NCBI GenBank assembly: GCA_023460175.1
Contig: JAEWRC010000146.1
Location: 1-39,079, forward strand
Origin: Actinomycetes bacterium
Lineage (GTDB): Bacteria > Actinomycetota > Actinomycetes > Mycobacteriales > Mycobacteriaceae
Direction of reading: 5' to 3'
Length of the DNA: 39,079 nt
The translations under genes and the position numbers were made by a program. Shown piece by piece: positions 16,945 to 23,625 of this stretch (positions within the stretch are counted from its first letter, which is position 1; every line of letters begins with the position of its first letter). The notes under the pieces were generated by a model. That model did no database searches, had not been told where the DNA came from, and saw only the letters and a program-made list of their open reading frames with translations.

Positions 16945-17467
16945 GCTGCTGCGCCGGGTACCCGCCGGCGCGACGACGGTGCTGATCGACGGCCGGTCGG
17001 GGTCCGGCAAGACGTCGCTGGCCCACCGGTTGTGCCGCGCCTGGCCGGGCAGCGAGGTGATCAGCCTCGACGACATCTACCCGGGCTGGGGCGGGCTGCT
17101 GTGGGCCAGCGACCACGTCCGCACCGAACTGCTGACGCCGCGGGCGGCCGGGGCGACCGGCCGCTGGCGGCGCTGGGACTGGTCCACCGGCGCGCCGGCC
17201 GGCTGGCACACCGTCGAACCCGGGCAGCGGCTCATCGTCGAGGGCGTCGGCGCCCTGACGCCGGGCTCGCGCGCGCTGGCCGATCTGGGCGTCTGGCTCG
17301 AGATGCCCGCGGACGAACGCAAGCGCCGGGCGCTGGAGCGCGACGGCGAAACCTTTGCGCCGTACTGGGACCGGTGGGCGACTCAGGAGCGGGAGTTCAT
17401 CGCCCGCCACCACCCGCGCTCGGTGGCCGACGTCGTCATCGAGCCGCCGGCTGCCCGACGGGGATGA
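16931..17467 (+). CDS. P-loop kinase-like ATP-binding protein (uridine kinase-like fold)
   Basis: Soluble protein of 178 residues. A P-loop GRSGSGKTS lies at about 21-29, followed by an acidic strand-end motif ISLDDIYPGW resembling the Asp-Asp of uridine kinase/phosphoribulokinase-like kinases. RLIVEGVGAL, a second acidic strand, and a basic LID-like stretch ADERKRRALERDG come next. It starts at TTG 16931, overlapping the ykoC stop by 14 nt, so it is translated from the TPP-riboswitch transcript. Position suggests a nucleoside- or vitamin-type kinase acting on the imported compound; the true substrate is unknown. The 3-prime end overlaps convergent lpqF by 32 nt. Confidence 0.85.
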   Translation: MEISELLRRVPAGATTVLIDGRSGSGKTSLAHRLCRAWPGSEVISLDDIYPGWGGLLWASDHVRTELLTPRAAGATGRWRRWDWSTGAPAGWHTVEPGQRLIVEGVGALTPGSRALADLGVWLEMPADERKRRALERDGETFAPYWDRWATQEREFIARHHPRSVADVVIEPPAARRG

Positions 17468-18800
17468 GCCCGAACATCTGCTTGATCGTCATCATCAACC
17501 AACCCGCGGTGGCCGGGCTGTGATACCGCGCCCAGTTCATCTGCAGGCTCAGCACCCAGGGCTGACCGGTGTGGTCGACGGCGTACCAGCTGAACGTCAG
17601 ATCGCCCGGCAGGTTGCCGGCCTTCGCGGCGATGTAGGGCCACTTCTCGCGGTCGAGGTCGATGCCGGGGATGGCCGAGACGATGTCCCTGACCGGCGCG
17701 GTGGGTCCCGTCGCGCCCGTCTGCAGACCGGCGTGCACCCGGCAGATGTCCTCCGCGCTGCCGTACCACTCGGCCCCGTACGGCGAGGCCGGTGAGTGGC
17801 TGCGCTCCGGATCCGGTTCGTAGGGGCGGGCTTTGGCGTCCCGCAGCATCTCGGCGCGGCCCTCGCGGGAGGCGTGCTTCCACTGTTCCCGCACATCCGG
17901 CCGGCCCCAGCCCACCGAGAACAACTCGCGCATGGTGGGGAATGGCGTCATGCTCGCCGGGTCGTGGTGGCCGGCATCGGCCAGGGCGCGTTCGACGGCC
18001 TCGGTGCCGACGCGGTTGATCAACATGTCGGTCGCCATGTTGTCGCTGTTGGCGATCATCTTCTCGGCCAGATCCCGCACCGGGACCTTGGCCCCCGGCG
18101 GCAGTTCGTCGAAACCGGAGGAGCCGACCGCCTTGGTGGCCTCGGTGATGACCAGTTCCTCATCCCACGACAACGCACCGGCCCGGACTTCCTCGGCCAC
18201 GGCGTAGAGCACGTAGAGCTTGAAAATCGATGCCAGCGGCAGGGATTCGGCGGTGTTGGTGCCGGCGACCTGTTCGCAGCGGCCGTCGACGATCCGGGAC
18301 ACCCGGTAGGAGTAGCGCGCGCCGGTCGCCGACAACACATCGTCGACGTCTCCCCAGGACTTGATTTCCGGCGGGTGGTTGATGACCTCGAACCGGTCGA
18401 CCATGCCCGCGTCGTCGGTCTCGAGTTCGATGTCCTGACGCGCCCCGTAGGACGTCCGCAGCCGCAGCGTCGCCGAACCGGCGCCGTAGTCGATACCGCT
18501 GAGCGTGTAGGGCCGGTCCCACCACAGCCCGTCCATGGTGGTGACCACGGCGTCGACCTGGTCCGGGGCGGCCAGCGTCTCGACGCCGACGGGTCCGATG
18601 GGCCAGTCGGAATTGAGCATGTCCATCACCTGCTGGGCGCGCACACCCTGCGGGCTGCCGGTGCTGATCTGCACGCCGGCGGCACCGGCCTGCGCCGACG
18701 GGACCTCGGCCGGCGCACAGCTACCCACCGAGACAACTACCAATGCGGCGCCCAACGTGAGCGCCGCGGCCGTCCTAACTCTTTTCGGCAGGACCGGCAA
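17436..18800 (-). CDS. lpqF: LpqF lipoprotein with class A beta-lactamase-like domain
   Basis: Exported serine-hydrolase-like lipoprotein (Cpe/LpqF family). A basic, hydrophobic signal peptide leads to the lipobox VGSC, Cys28 from this start. After an N-terminal domain the beta-lactamase-like part shows SxxK as SIFK (about 191-194), SDN (about 252-254) in ANSDNMATD, and a KTG-like KAGNLPG near the C-terminus. All three motifs of an active-site serine enzyme are therefore present; the physiological substrate is not known. TTG 18800 gives a normal-length signal peptide. GTG 18836 is an alternative that adds 12 residues and overlaps mhuD by 62 nt instead of 26. Confidence 0.88.
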   Translation of the reverse strand: MPVLPKRVRTAAALTLGAALVVVSVGSCAPAEVPSAQAGAAGVQISTGSPQGVRAQQVMDMLNSDWPIGPVGVETLAAPDQVDAVVTTMDGLWWDRPYTLSGIDYGAGSATLRLRTSYGARQDIELETDDAGMVDRFEVINHPPEIKSWGDVDDVLSATGARYSYRVSRIVDGRCEQVAGTNTAESLPLASIFKLYVLYAVAEEVRAGALSWDEELVITEATKAVGSSGFDELPPGAKVPVRDLAEKMIANSDNMATDMLINRVGTEAVERALADAGHHDPASMTPFPTMRELFSVGWGRPDVREQWKHASREGRAEMLRDAKARPYEPDPERSHSPASPYGAEWYGSAEDICRVHAGLQTGATGPTAPVRDIVSAIPGIDLDREKWPYIAAKAGNLPGDLTFSWYAVDHTGQPWVLSLQMNWARYHSPATAGWLMMTIKQMFGLIPVGQPAAR

Positions 18801-19092
18801 CGTCCAGCACAACCTCGAACTCGAGCAGCGAGGCACCGGTGGCCACCGGATTCTTCTGCTGCCCCTGGTGCGCCTCGATGGCCGGCCCGGTGGCCCACGC
18901 CTGGAAGGCCTCCTCGGACTCCCACTGGGTCACCACGAAGTAGCGATCCTCACCCTTGACCGGGCGCAGCAGCTGGAAGCCCAGGAAACCGGGCTGATTG
19001 TCGACGGCATGGGCGCGGTTGGCGAACCGCTTCTCCAGCTCCGGGCCGGCGTCGGCGGGAACTTCGATTGCATTGATCTTCACCACGGACAT
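18775..19092 (-). CDS. mhuD: Haem-degrading monooxygenase MhuD
   Basis: Non-canonical IsdG-family enzyme that opens haem to mycobilin, releasing iron without carbon monoxide. It has 105 residues and a ferredoxin-like ABM fold. The catalytic residues known from M. tuberculosis MhuD are all in place: Asn7 (KINAIEV), Trp66 (AFQAWATG) and haem-ligating His75 (IEAHQGQ). The segment GFLGFQLLRPVKGEDRYFVVTQWES is almost unchanged from the family. Transcription is probably leaderless from TAGCCT (minus strand, 19104-19099), which ends 6 nt before the ATG. Its 3-prime end overlaps lpqF, suggesting coexpression. Confidence 0.97.
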   Translation of the reverse strand: MSVVKINAIEVPADAGPELEKRFANRAHAVDNQPGFLGFQLLRPVKGEDRYFVVTQWESEEAFQAWATGPAIEAHQGQQKNPVATGASLLEFEVVLDVAGPAEKS

Positions 19093-19097
19093 GGCGC

Positions 19098-19104
19098 TAG
19101 GCTA
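19098..19104. promoter_or_regulatory. Overlapping back-to-back -10 elements for mhuD and the hydrolase gene
   Basis: Only 21 bp separate the two divergent start codons. The heptamer TAGGCTA reads TAGGCT on the plus strand (19098-19103), 10 nt before the hydrolase ATG, and TAGCCT on the minus strand (19104-19099), 6 nt before the mhuD ATG. Both match TANNNT, so one site seems to serve as the -10 of two leaderless or near-leaderless transcripts. Confidence 0.5.
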
Positions 19105-19113
19105 CCGCTTCGC

Positions 19114-19875
19114 ATGGCAATTGATTCTTTGACGTACCGCGGCGGTCAAGGCCGTCCGCTGGTGCTGGTGCACGGCCTGATGGGCCGCGGCAGCACCTGG
19201 GGGCGCCAGCTGCCATGGCTGCTCCGGCGGGGCTCGGTCTACACCTACGACGCGCCGTGGCATCGCGGCCGCGACGTCGTGGACCCGTACCCGATCAGCA
19301 CCGAACGCTTCGTCGACGACCTCGGCGCAGCCGTCGAGGGGCTCGATGCCCCGGTGCTCATCGGCCATTCGATGGGGGGCCTGCACTCGTGGTGTCTGGC
19401 CGCCCAGCGCCCGGAGCTGGTCGCCGCGCTGGTGGTCGAGGACATGGCCCCGGACTTCCGCGGGCGCACCACCGGGCCGTGGGAGCCGTGGGTGCACGCC
19501 CTGCCGGTCGAGTTCCCCACCGAACAGGCGGTCTTCGACGCGTTCGGGCCCGTTGCGGGCCAGTACTTCCTGGACGCGTTCGACCGCACCCCCACCGGAT
19601 GGCGGCTGCACGGGCGCCCGGAGCGCTGGGTGGAGATCGCCGCCGAGTGGGGCACCCGCGACTACTGGGCGCAGTGGCAGGAGGTGCGCGTCCCGGCGCT
19701 GCTGCTCGAGGCCGGCGATTCGGTGGCGCCGCCGGGGCAGATGACCAAGATGGCCGAGATCGGTCACCGGGTCACGTACCGGTCGGTGCCCGGTGCCGGG
19801 CATCTCATCCACGACGACGCGCCGACGGTCTACCGCGACGCGGTGGAGACGTTCCTGGCCACGGTCATCGACTAG
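19114..19875 (+). CDS. Alpha/beta hydrolase (Rv3591c type)
   Basis: Cytoplasmic hydrolase of 253 residues. The oxyanion-side motif LVHGLMGRGSTW lies at about 18-29, the nucleophile elbow GHSMGG at about 87-92 (Ser89), a probable catalytic Asp is in LLLEAGDSVAPP and the His in PGAGHLIHDD. The arrangement is that of lactonase/haloperoxidase-like alpha/beta hydrolases; the substrate is unknown. ATG 19114 is used because MAIDSLTYRG is a normal N-terminus and the divergent promoter lies immediately upstream; the longer frame through mhuD is a shadow. The adjacency to mhuD is also found in M. tuberculosis. Confidence 0.92.
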   Translation: MAIDSLTYRGGQGRPLVLVHGLMGRGSTWGRQLPWLLRRGSVYTYDAPWHRGRDVVDPYPISTERFVDDLGAAVEGLDAPVLIGHSMGGLHSWCLAAQRPELVAALVVEDMAPDFRGRTTGPWEPWVHALPVEFPTEQAVFDAFGPVAGQYFLDAFDRTPTGWRLHGRPERWVEIAAEWGTRDYWAQWQEVRVPALLLEAGDSVAPPGQMTKMAEIGHRVTYRSVPGAGHLIHDDAPTVYRDAVETFLATVID

Positions 19876-19881
19876 CGGATA

Positions 19882-19903
19882 CGCCTGGCAGGTTCGCCAG
19901 GCG
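19882..19903. terminator. Hairpin after the hydrolase gene, with tandem repeat
   Basis: CGCCTGGC (19882-19889) pairs perfectly with GCCAGGCG (19896-19903) around a 6-nt loop, 7 nt after the hydrolase stop. The 13-mer GGTTCGCCAGGCG occurs twice in tandem (19891-19903 and 19904-19916), so two alternative hairpins are possible. It lies between convergent genes and may terminate both. Confidence 0.6.
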
Positions 19904-19923
19904 GGTTCGCCAGGCGGGTGCGG

Positions 19924-20160
19924 CTAGCGGCGTTCGCCGCGCGGGCCGGGTGCCGGCCACGACGGCCGTCGTTCGAACCGCTCCCGGGCCTCCCGGTCGC
20001 GCCGGTCCAGCGGGCCGACCAGCGGTGCCGCCACCCGGAACTGATCGCGGTGCACGCGCAGATGGCCCCCGCGGTACGACCCCGCCGCCAGCGCGGCCAC
20101 CAGGCCGAACGGTGCCAGCAGGACGAAGGTCACGAGCAGGAAGGTCAACGCGGTACTCAT
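19924..20160 (-). CDS. Small membrane protein, function unknown
   Basis: A 78-residue protein with one clear transmembrane segment at about 5-27 (ALTFLLVTFVLLAPFGLVAALAA), followed by a charged cytoplasmic tail with the stretch HRDQFRVAAPLVGPL and many Arg and Glu. It ends PGPRGERR. The hydrophobic-then-polar layout, an ATG start at 20160 and codon bias like its neighbours argue for a real gene; I recall similar short proteins in other mycobacteria. It is divergent from the GlxA-type regulator gene and shares its 10-bp inverted repeat. No function can be assigned. Confidence 0.75.
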   Translation of the reverse strand: MSTALTFLLVTFVLLAPFGLVAALAAGSYRGGHLRVHRDQFRVAAPLVGPLDRRDREARERFERRPSWPAPGPRGERR

Positions 20161-20234
20161 GGCAGTAAGTATTCGCTCGTAGATATTCCGCCAACAGTGG
20201 CAGGAGAGTCGATGTCCGCTAAAATACTGCCATG
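20158..20234. promoter_or_regulatory. Inverted repeat spanning both starts of a divergent gene pair
   Basis: CATGGCAGTA (20158-20167) and TACTGCCATG (20225-20234) form a perfect 10-bp inverted repeat covering the start codons of the small membrane protein and the GlxA-type regulator. On the plus strand TAAAAT (20220-20225) ends 6 nt before the regulator ATG, so that transcript is probably leaderless. The repeat is a candidate autoregulatory operator. Confidence 0.5.
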
Positions 20235-21200
20235 ATCCGTACCGTGTCCACGCTGGTCCTCGACGGCCTGGCGGTATTCGAGTTCGGGGTGATCTGCGAG
20301 GTCTTCGGCATCGACCGCAGCAACGACGGCGTGCCCAACTTCGACTTCAAGGTGTGCGGCCCGGAGGCCGGACGGCCCCTGCGTACCTCAGTCGGCGCCT
20401 CGCTGACCCCCGACCATGACTTCGGCGAGATCGCCGGCGCCGACCTGGTGGCCGTGCCCGCGATCATCAATCAGGACTATCCGCCGGAGGCGTTGGCCGC
20501 GCTGCGCGCCGCCGCGGATTCCGGGTCGATCATCCTGACCGTGTGCTCGGGGGCGTTCGTCGCCGGCGCGGCCGGCCTGCTCGACGGCCGGTCCTGCACC
20601 ACGCACTGGATGCACGCCGACGAGCTGGCCCGGCGCTATCCGACCGCCAAGGTGGACCGCAACGTCCTCTTCGTCGACGACGGCAACCTGATCACCAGCG
20701 CGGGCACCGCCGCGGGTATCGACGCGTGCCTGCATCTGGTGCGCCGCGAGCTGGGTAGCGCGGTCACCAACGTGATCGCCCGCCGGATGGTGGTCGCACC
20801 GCAGCGCGACGGGGGTCAGCGCCAGTACATCGACCAGCCGATCCCGGTGAACTGCTCGGATAGCTTTGCGCCCCAGCTGGATTGGATCCTGGCCAACCTG
20901 CAGGTGCGGCACACGGTGTCCTCGCTGGCCCGCCGGTCGAACATGTCGGCGCGGACCTACGCGCGCCGCTTCGTCGACGAGACCGGCACCACGCCCATGC
21001 AGTGGGTCACCGATCAGCGGGTGCTGTATGCGCGCCGACTGCTCGAGGAATCCGATCTGGACATCGACCGGATCGCCGACCGCGCAGGGTTTCGCACCGC
21101 AACCCTGCTGCGCCACCACTTTCGGCGGATCATCGGGGTGACCCCGTCGGACTACCGGCGCACCTTCGCCTGTGCGGTCGAGTGTCCGGAGAGCGCCTGA
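20232..21200 (+). CDS. GlxA family transcriptional regulator (DJ-1/PfpI-like plus AraC HTH)
   Basis: Regulator of 322 residues. Residues about 5-170 form a DJ-1/PfpI (class I glutamine amidotransferase-like) domain: STLVLDGLAVFEFGV, then the elbow TVCSGAFVAGAAGLLDGR with the conserved Cys and CTTHW. Residues about 215-310 form an AraC-type DNA-binding domain with two helix-turn-helices: VSSLARRSNMSARTYARRF and IDRIADRAGFRTATLLRHHF. GlxA proteins regulate amine, amino acid or stress genes; the ligand is unknown here. The ATG lies inside a perfect inverted repeat shared with the divergent gene. The stop abuts the mutY stop with no gap. Confidence 0.93.
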   Translation: MIRTVSTLVLDGLAVFEFGVICEVFGIDRSNDGVPNFDFKVCGPEAGRPLRTSVGASLTPDHDFGEIAGADLVAVPAIINQDYPPEALAALRAAADSGSIILTVCSGAFVAGAAGLLDGRSCTTHWMHADELARRYPTAKVDRNVLFVDDGNLITSAGTAAGIDACLHLVRRELGSAVTNVIARRMVVAPQRDGGQRQYIDQPIPVNCSDSFAPQLDWILANLQVRHTVSSLARRSNMSARTYARRFVDETGTTPMQWVTDQRVLYARRLLEESDLDIDRIADRAGFRTATLLRHHFRRIIGVTPSDYRRTFACAVECPESA

Positions 21201-22079
21201 TCAGGGGCCGCCCTCCCCGCACAGGGCGAACCGCCCGTCGCGGGTTTGCTCCACCAACCCGTCGACCAGCAGCGAGTCCAACGCCCGGTCCCGCTGCGCG
21301 GTGTCGCTGAGCCAGGCCAGGTCCAGCTGGGCCCGGGACACCGGAGATGAACTGTCCCGCAACACATCCAGTAGCCGACCCCGGACCTGCCGGTCGGTCC
21401 CGGCGTACTTCTGCACCCGCTTGGGTTTCGCGGTCCCGGCCGGGTAGCCGGCGTCCCGCCACGCGCACGAACTCAGCGGGCACACCCCGCACCGCGGCGC
21501 CCGCGCGGTGCACACCAGGGCTCCCAGTTCCATCAGCGCCGCCGAGAACGTCGGGGTGGAGGCATCGTTGGGCAGCAGCGCGGCGACCTCTTCCTCGTCC
21601 CGCTTGGGGGCCGGCGGTGCGGCGTCCGCCAGGCCGTACACGGCGCGGGCGACCACCCGGCGAACGTTGGTGTCCACCACCGGAACCCACTGCCCGTAGG
21701 CGAAGCAGGCGACGGCCCGCGCGGTGTAGCTACCGACCCCGGGCAACGTCAGCAGGGTCTCGACGTCGGCGGGCACCACGTCACCGTGTTGTTCGGCGAT
21801 CACCTCGGCGCATTGATGCAGCCGCATGGCCCGGCGCGGATAGCCGAGCTTGCCCCAGGCCCGCAGCACCTCGGCGGAACCGGCCGCCGCCGTGCTCGAG
21901 GGGGTGGGCCAGCGTTGCACCCAATCCAGCCAGATCGGCAGCACCCGCACCACCGGCGTCTGCTGCAGCATGAACTCGCTGACCAGGATCTGCCAGGCGC
22001 TCACCGCCGGATCGCGCCAGGGGAGGTCGCGGCGTTCCCGCTCGTACCAGGCGAGCAGTTCGTCGGCATCGATGCTCAT
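21201..22079 (-). CDS. mutY: Adenine DNA glycosylase MutY
   Basis: Removes adenine mispaired with 8-oxoguanine or guanine in base-excision repair. It has 292 residues, with Glu in the SEFMLQQTPV helix, helix-hairpin-helix LPGVGSYTARAV and catalytic Asp in VVDTNVRRV. The iron-sulfur cluster motif is C-TARAPR-C-GV-C-PLSS-C, so the last spacing is four rather than the five residues of E. coli. The chain ends about 90 residues after the cluster, with a winged-helix-like tail instead of a full C-terminal MutT-like domain, as in mycobacterial MutY. ATG 22079 has AGGGG 5-6 nt upstream. It is divergent from canB. Confidence 0.95.
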   Translation of the reverse strand: MSIDADELLAWYERERRDLPWRDPAVSAWQILVSEFMLQQTPVVRVLPIWLDWVQRWPTPSSTAAAGSAEVLRAWGKLGYPRRAMRLHQCAEVIAEQHGDVVPADVETLLTLPGVGSYTARAVACFAYGQWVPVVDTNVRRVVARAVYGLADAAPPAPKRDEEEVAALLPNDASTPTFSAALMELGALVCTARAPRCGVCPLSSCAWRDAGYPAGTAKPKRVQKYAGTDRQVRGRLLDVLRDSSSPVSRAQLDLAWLSDTAQRDRALDSLLVDGLVEQTRDGRFALCGEGGP

Positions 22080-22116
22080 CGCAGCCCCTGTTCGGGGTGG
22101 GTGCACAATGTCGGGT

Positions 22117-22752
22117 ATGCCGAATACCAGTCCCGTGACAGCTTGGAAGGCACTCAAGGAGGGTAACGAGCGCTTCGTCGCGGGTAAGCCCCTGCATCCG
22201 AGCCAGAGCATCGAGCACCGCACCAGCCTCGAGAACAACCAGACACCGACCGCGGTGGTCTTCGGCTGCGGCGACAGCCGCGTGGCCGCCGAGATCATCT
22301 TCGATCAGGGCCTCGGCGACATGTTCGTGGTGCGCACCGCCGGTCACGTTCTCGACTCCGCCGTGCTGGGCTCGGTCGAGTACGCGGTGGCCATCCTGGA
22401 TGTGCCGCTGATCGTGGTGCTCGGCCACGACAGCTGCGGCGCCGTCAAGGCCGCGCTGTCGGCCCTCGACGAGGGGGAGATCCCGCCGGGCTACGTCCGC
22501 GACGTCGTCGAGCGGGTCACCTCCTCGGTACTGCTGGGTCGCCGTGACGGGCTGACGACGGTCGACGAGTTCGAAGCCCGCCACGTCATCGAGACCGGCG
22601 TGCAGCTGGTGGCCCGGTCCACCGAGATCAAGGACCGCATCGACGACGGCCGGCTGGCGATCGTCGGCGTGACCTACCACCTGTCCGACGGGCGGGCGGC
22701 GCTGCGCGCCCGGGTCGGCGAGATCGGCGATGAGGCTCCCGAGAGCATCTAG
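22117..22752 (+). CDS. canB: Beta-class carbonic anhydrase
   Basis: Zinc enzyme for reversible CO2 hydration, 211 residues. The zinc ligands are Cys in FGCGDSRV with its Asp-Arg dyad, and His and Cys in GHDSCGAV, the beta-class pattern. The M. tuberculosis protein Rv3588c, which begins MPNTNPVAAWKALKEGNERF, is clearly the counterpart, so ATG 22117 (MPNTSPVTAW) is preferred over ATG 22108, which adds MSG. Upstream sequence is only 37 nt to the divergent mutY start and has no evident Shine-Dalgarno. No operon partner follows; 22753-22851 carries only the promoter of the next gene. Confidence 0.96.
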   Translation: MPNTSPVTAWKALKEGNERFVAGKPLHPSQSIEHRTSLENNQTPTAVVFGCGDSRVAAEIIFDQGLGDMFVVRTAGHVLDSAVLGSVEYAVAILDVPLIVVLGHDSCGAVKAALSALDEGEIPPGYVRDVVERVTSSVLLGRRDGLTTVDEFEARHVIETGVQLVARSTEIKDRIDDGRLAIVGVTYHLSDGRAALRARVGEIGDEAPESI

Positions 22753-22839
22753 TCCCACCCGCGGGCCAATACCCCCTGGCTTGCCGGGTCCGGCGGCGAC
22801 ACGCCGTCCCAGGTCGAACACGTTGTGGTGACCTGCCCT

Positions 22840-22851
22840 TACCGTTAGACC
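22840..22851 (+). promoter_or_regulatory. Leaderless promoter of the membrane protein gene
   Basis: TACCGT (22840-22845) matches TANNNT and ends 6 nt before GTG 22852. No ribosome-binding site precedes the start. This supports the GTG start of the following gene. Confidence 0.5.
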
Positions 22852-23616
22852 GTGTTGGATTCAGACCCGCATGGCCCCCTCCCGCCGGAGATCTACCGGC
22901 GCCGTCGGGCATTGGCGTTCGGCGTTGCGGCTCTGGTCCTGGTGATCATCGTCGCGATCCTGATCGCGGTGACCCGTGGCGGCGGCGAAGCGACCGACGA
23001 GGCCGGCGCCGGCGATGCGAACACCTCCGAGGGGCCGCTGGCCCAAGCGCCGGACCCCGAGGTGAAGACCCCGGTGGTGCCGCCCGCCGAGGAGGCCCCG
23101 CCGCCGACGCCCACCCCCACCGCCGCCGTCGAGCCCCCGCCGGTGCTGCAGGAGGGCGACGACTGCCCGGACTCCGCGCTGGCGGTCAAGGGCATCACCA
23201 ACGAACCGCGCTACACCATCGGCGATCAGCCGACATTCACCATGGTGGTCACCAACATCGGCCTGGTCGGTTGCCAGCGTGATGTCGGCGCCGCCGTGCT
23301 CTCGGCGTACGTGTACTCGCTGGACAACCAGCGGCTGTGGTCCAACCTGGACTGCGCGCCGTCCAACGAGACGCTGGTGAAGACCTTCACCCCGGGCGAG
23401 CAGGTCACCACCGAGGTCACCTGGACGGGCATGGGCTCGGAGCCGCAGTGCCCGCTGCCGCGGGAACCCATCGGGCCCGGCACCTACAACCTGGTGGTTC
23501 AGCTGGGCAACCTCAGATCGGCGTCCGTGCCCTTCATCCTCGCCGAGGCCGGTGAGGCCCCGCCGCCCGCGCCCGCGGAGCCGCCGCCCGGCGACGGACC
23601 GCCGCCCGCCGGCTGA
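22852..23616 (+). CDS. Membrane-anchored protein with Pro-rich linker (Rv3587c type)
   Basis: A 254-residue protein. The cytoplasmic N-terminus PPEIYRRRR is followed by one transmembrane helix at about 22-41 (ALAFGVAALVLVIIVAILIA). A low-complexity Pro/Glu/Thr linker (about 50-100) leads to an extracytoplasmic beta-rich domain with four cysteines (DDCPDS, LVGCQR, LDCAPS, PQCPLP) that could form two disulfides. The C-terminus is Pro-rich (PPPAPAEPPPGDGPPP). The position, convergent with disA and next to canB, equals that of the essential-type membrane protein Rv3587c in M. tuberculosis. No function is established from the sequence; a cell-envelope role is inferred from topology. Confidence 0.88.
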   Translation: MLDSDPHGPLPPEIYRRRRALAFGVAALVLVIIVAILIAVTRGGGEATDEAGAGDANTSEGPLAQAPDPEVKTPVVPPAEEAPPPTPTPTAAVEPPPVLQEGDDCPDSALAVKGITNEPRYTIGDQPTFTMVVTNIGLVGCQRDVGAAVLSAYVYSLDNQRLWSNLDCAPSNETLVKTFTPGEQVTTEVTWTGMGSEPQCPLPREPIGPGTYNLVVQLGNLRSASVPFILAEAGEAPPPAPAEPPPGDGPPPAG

Positions 23617-23625
23617 CGGACGGGC

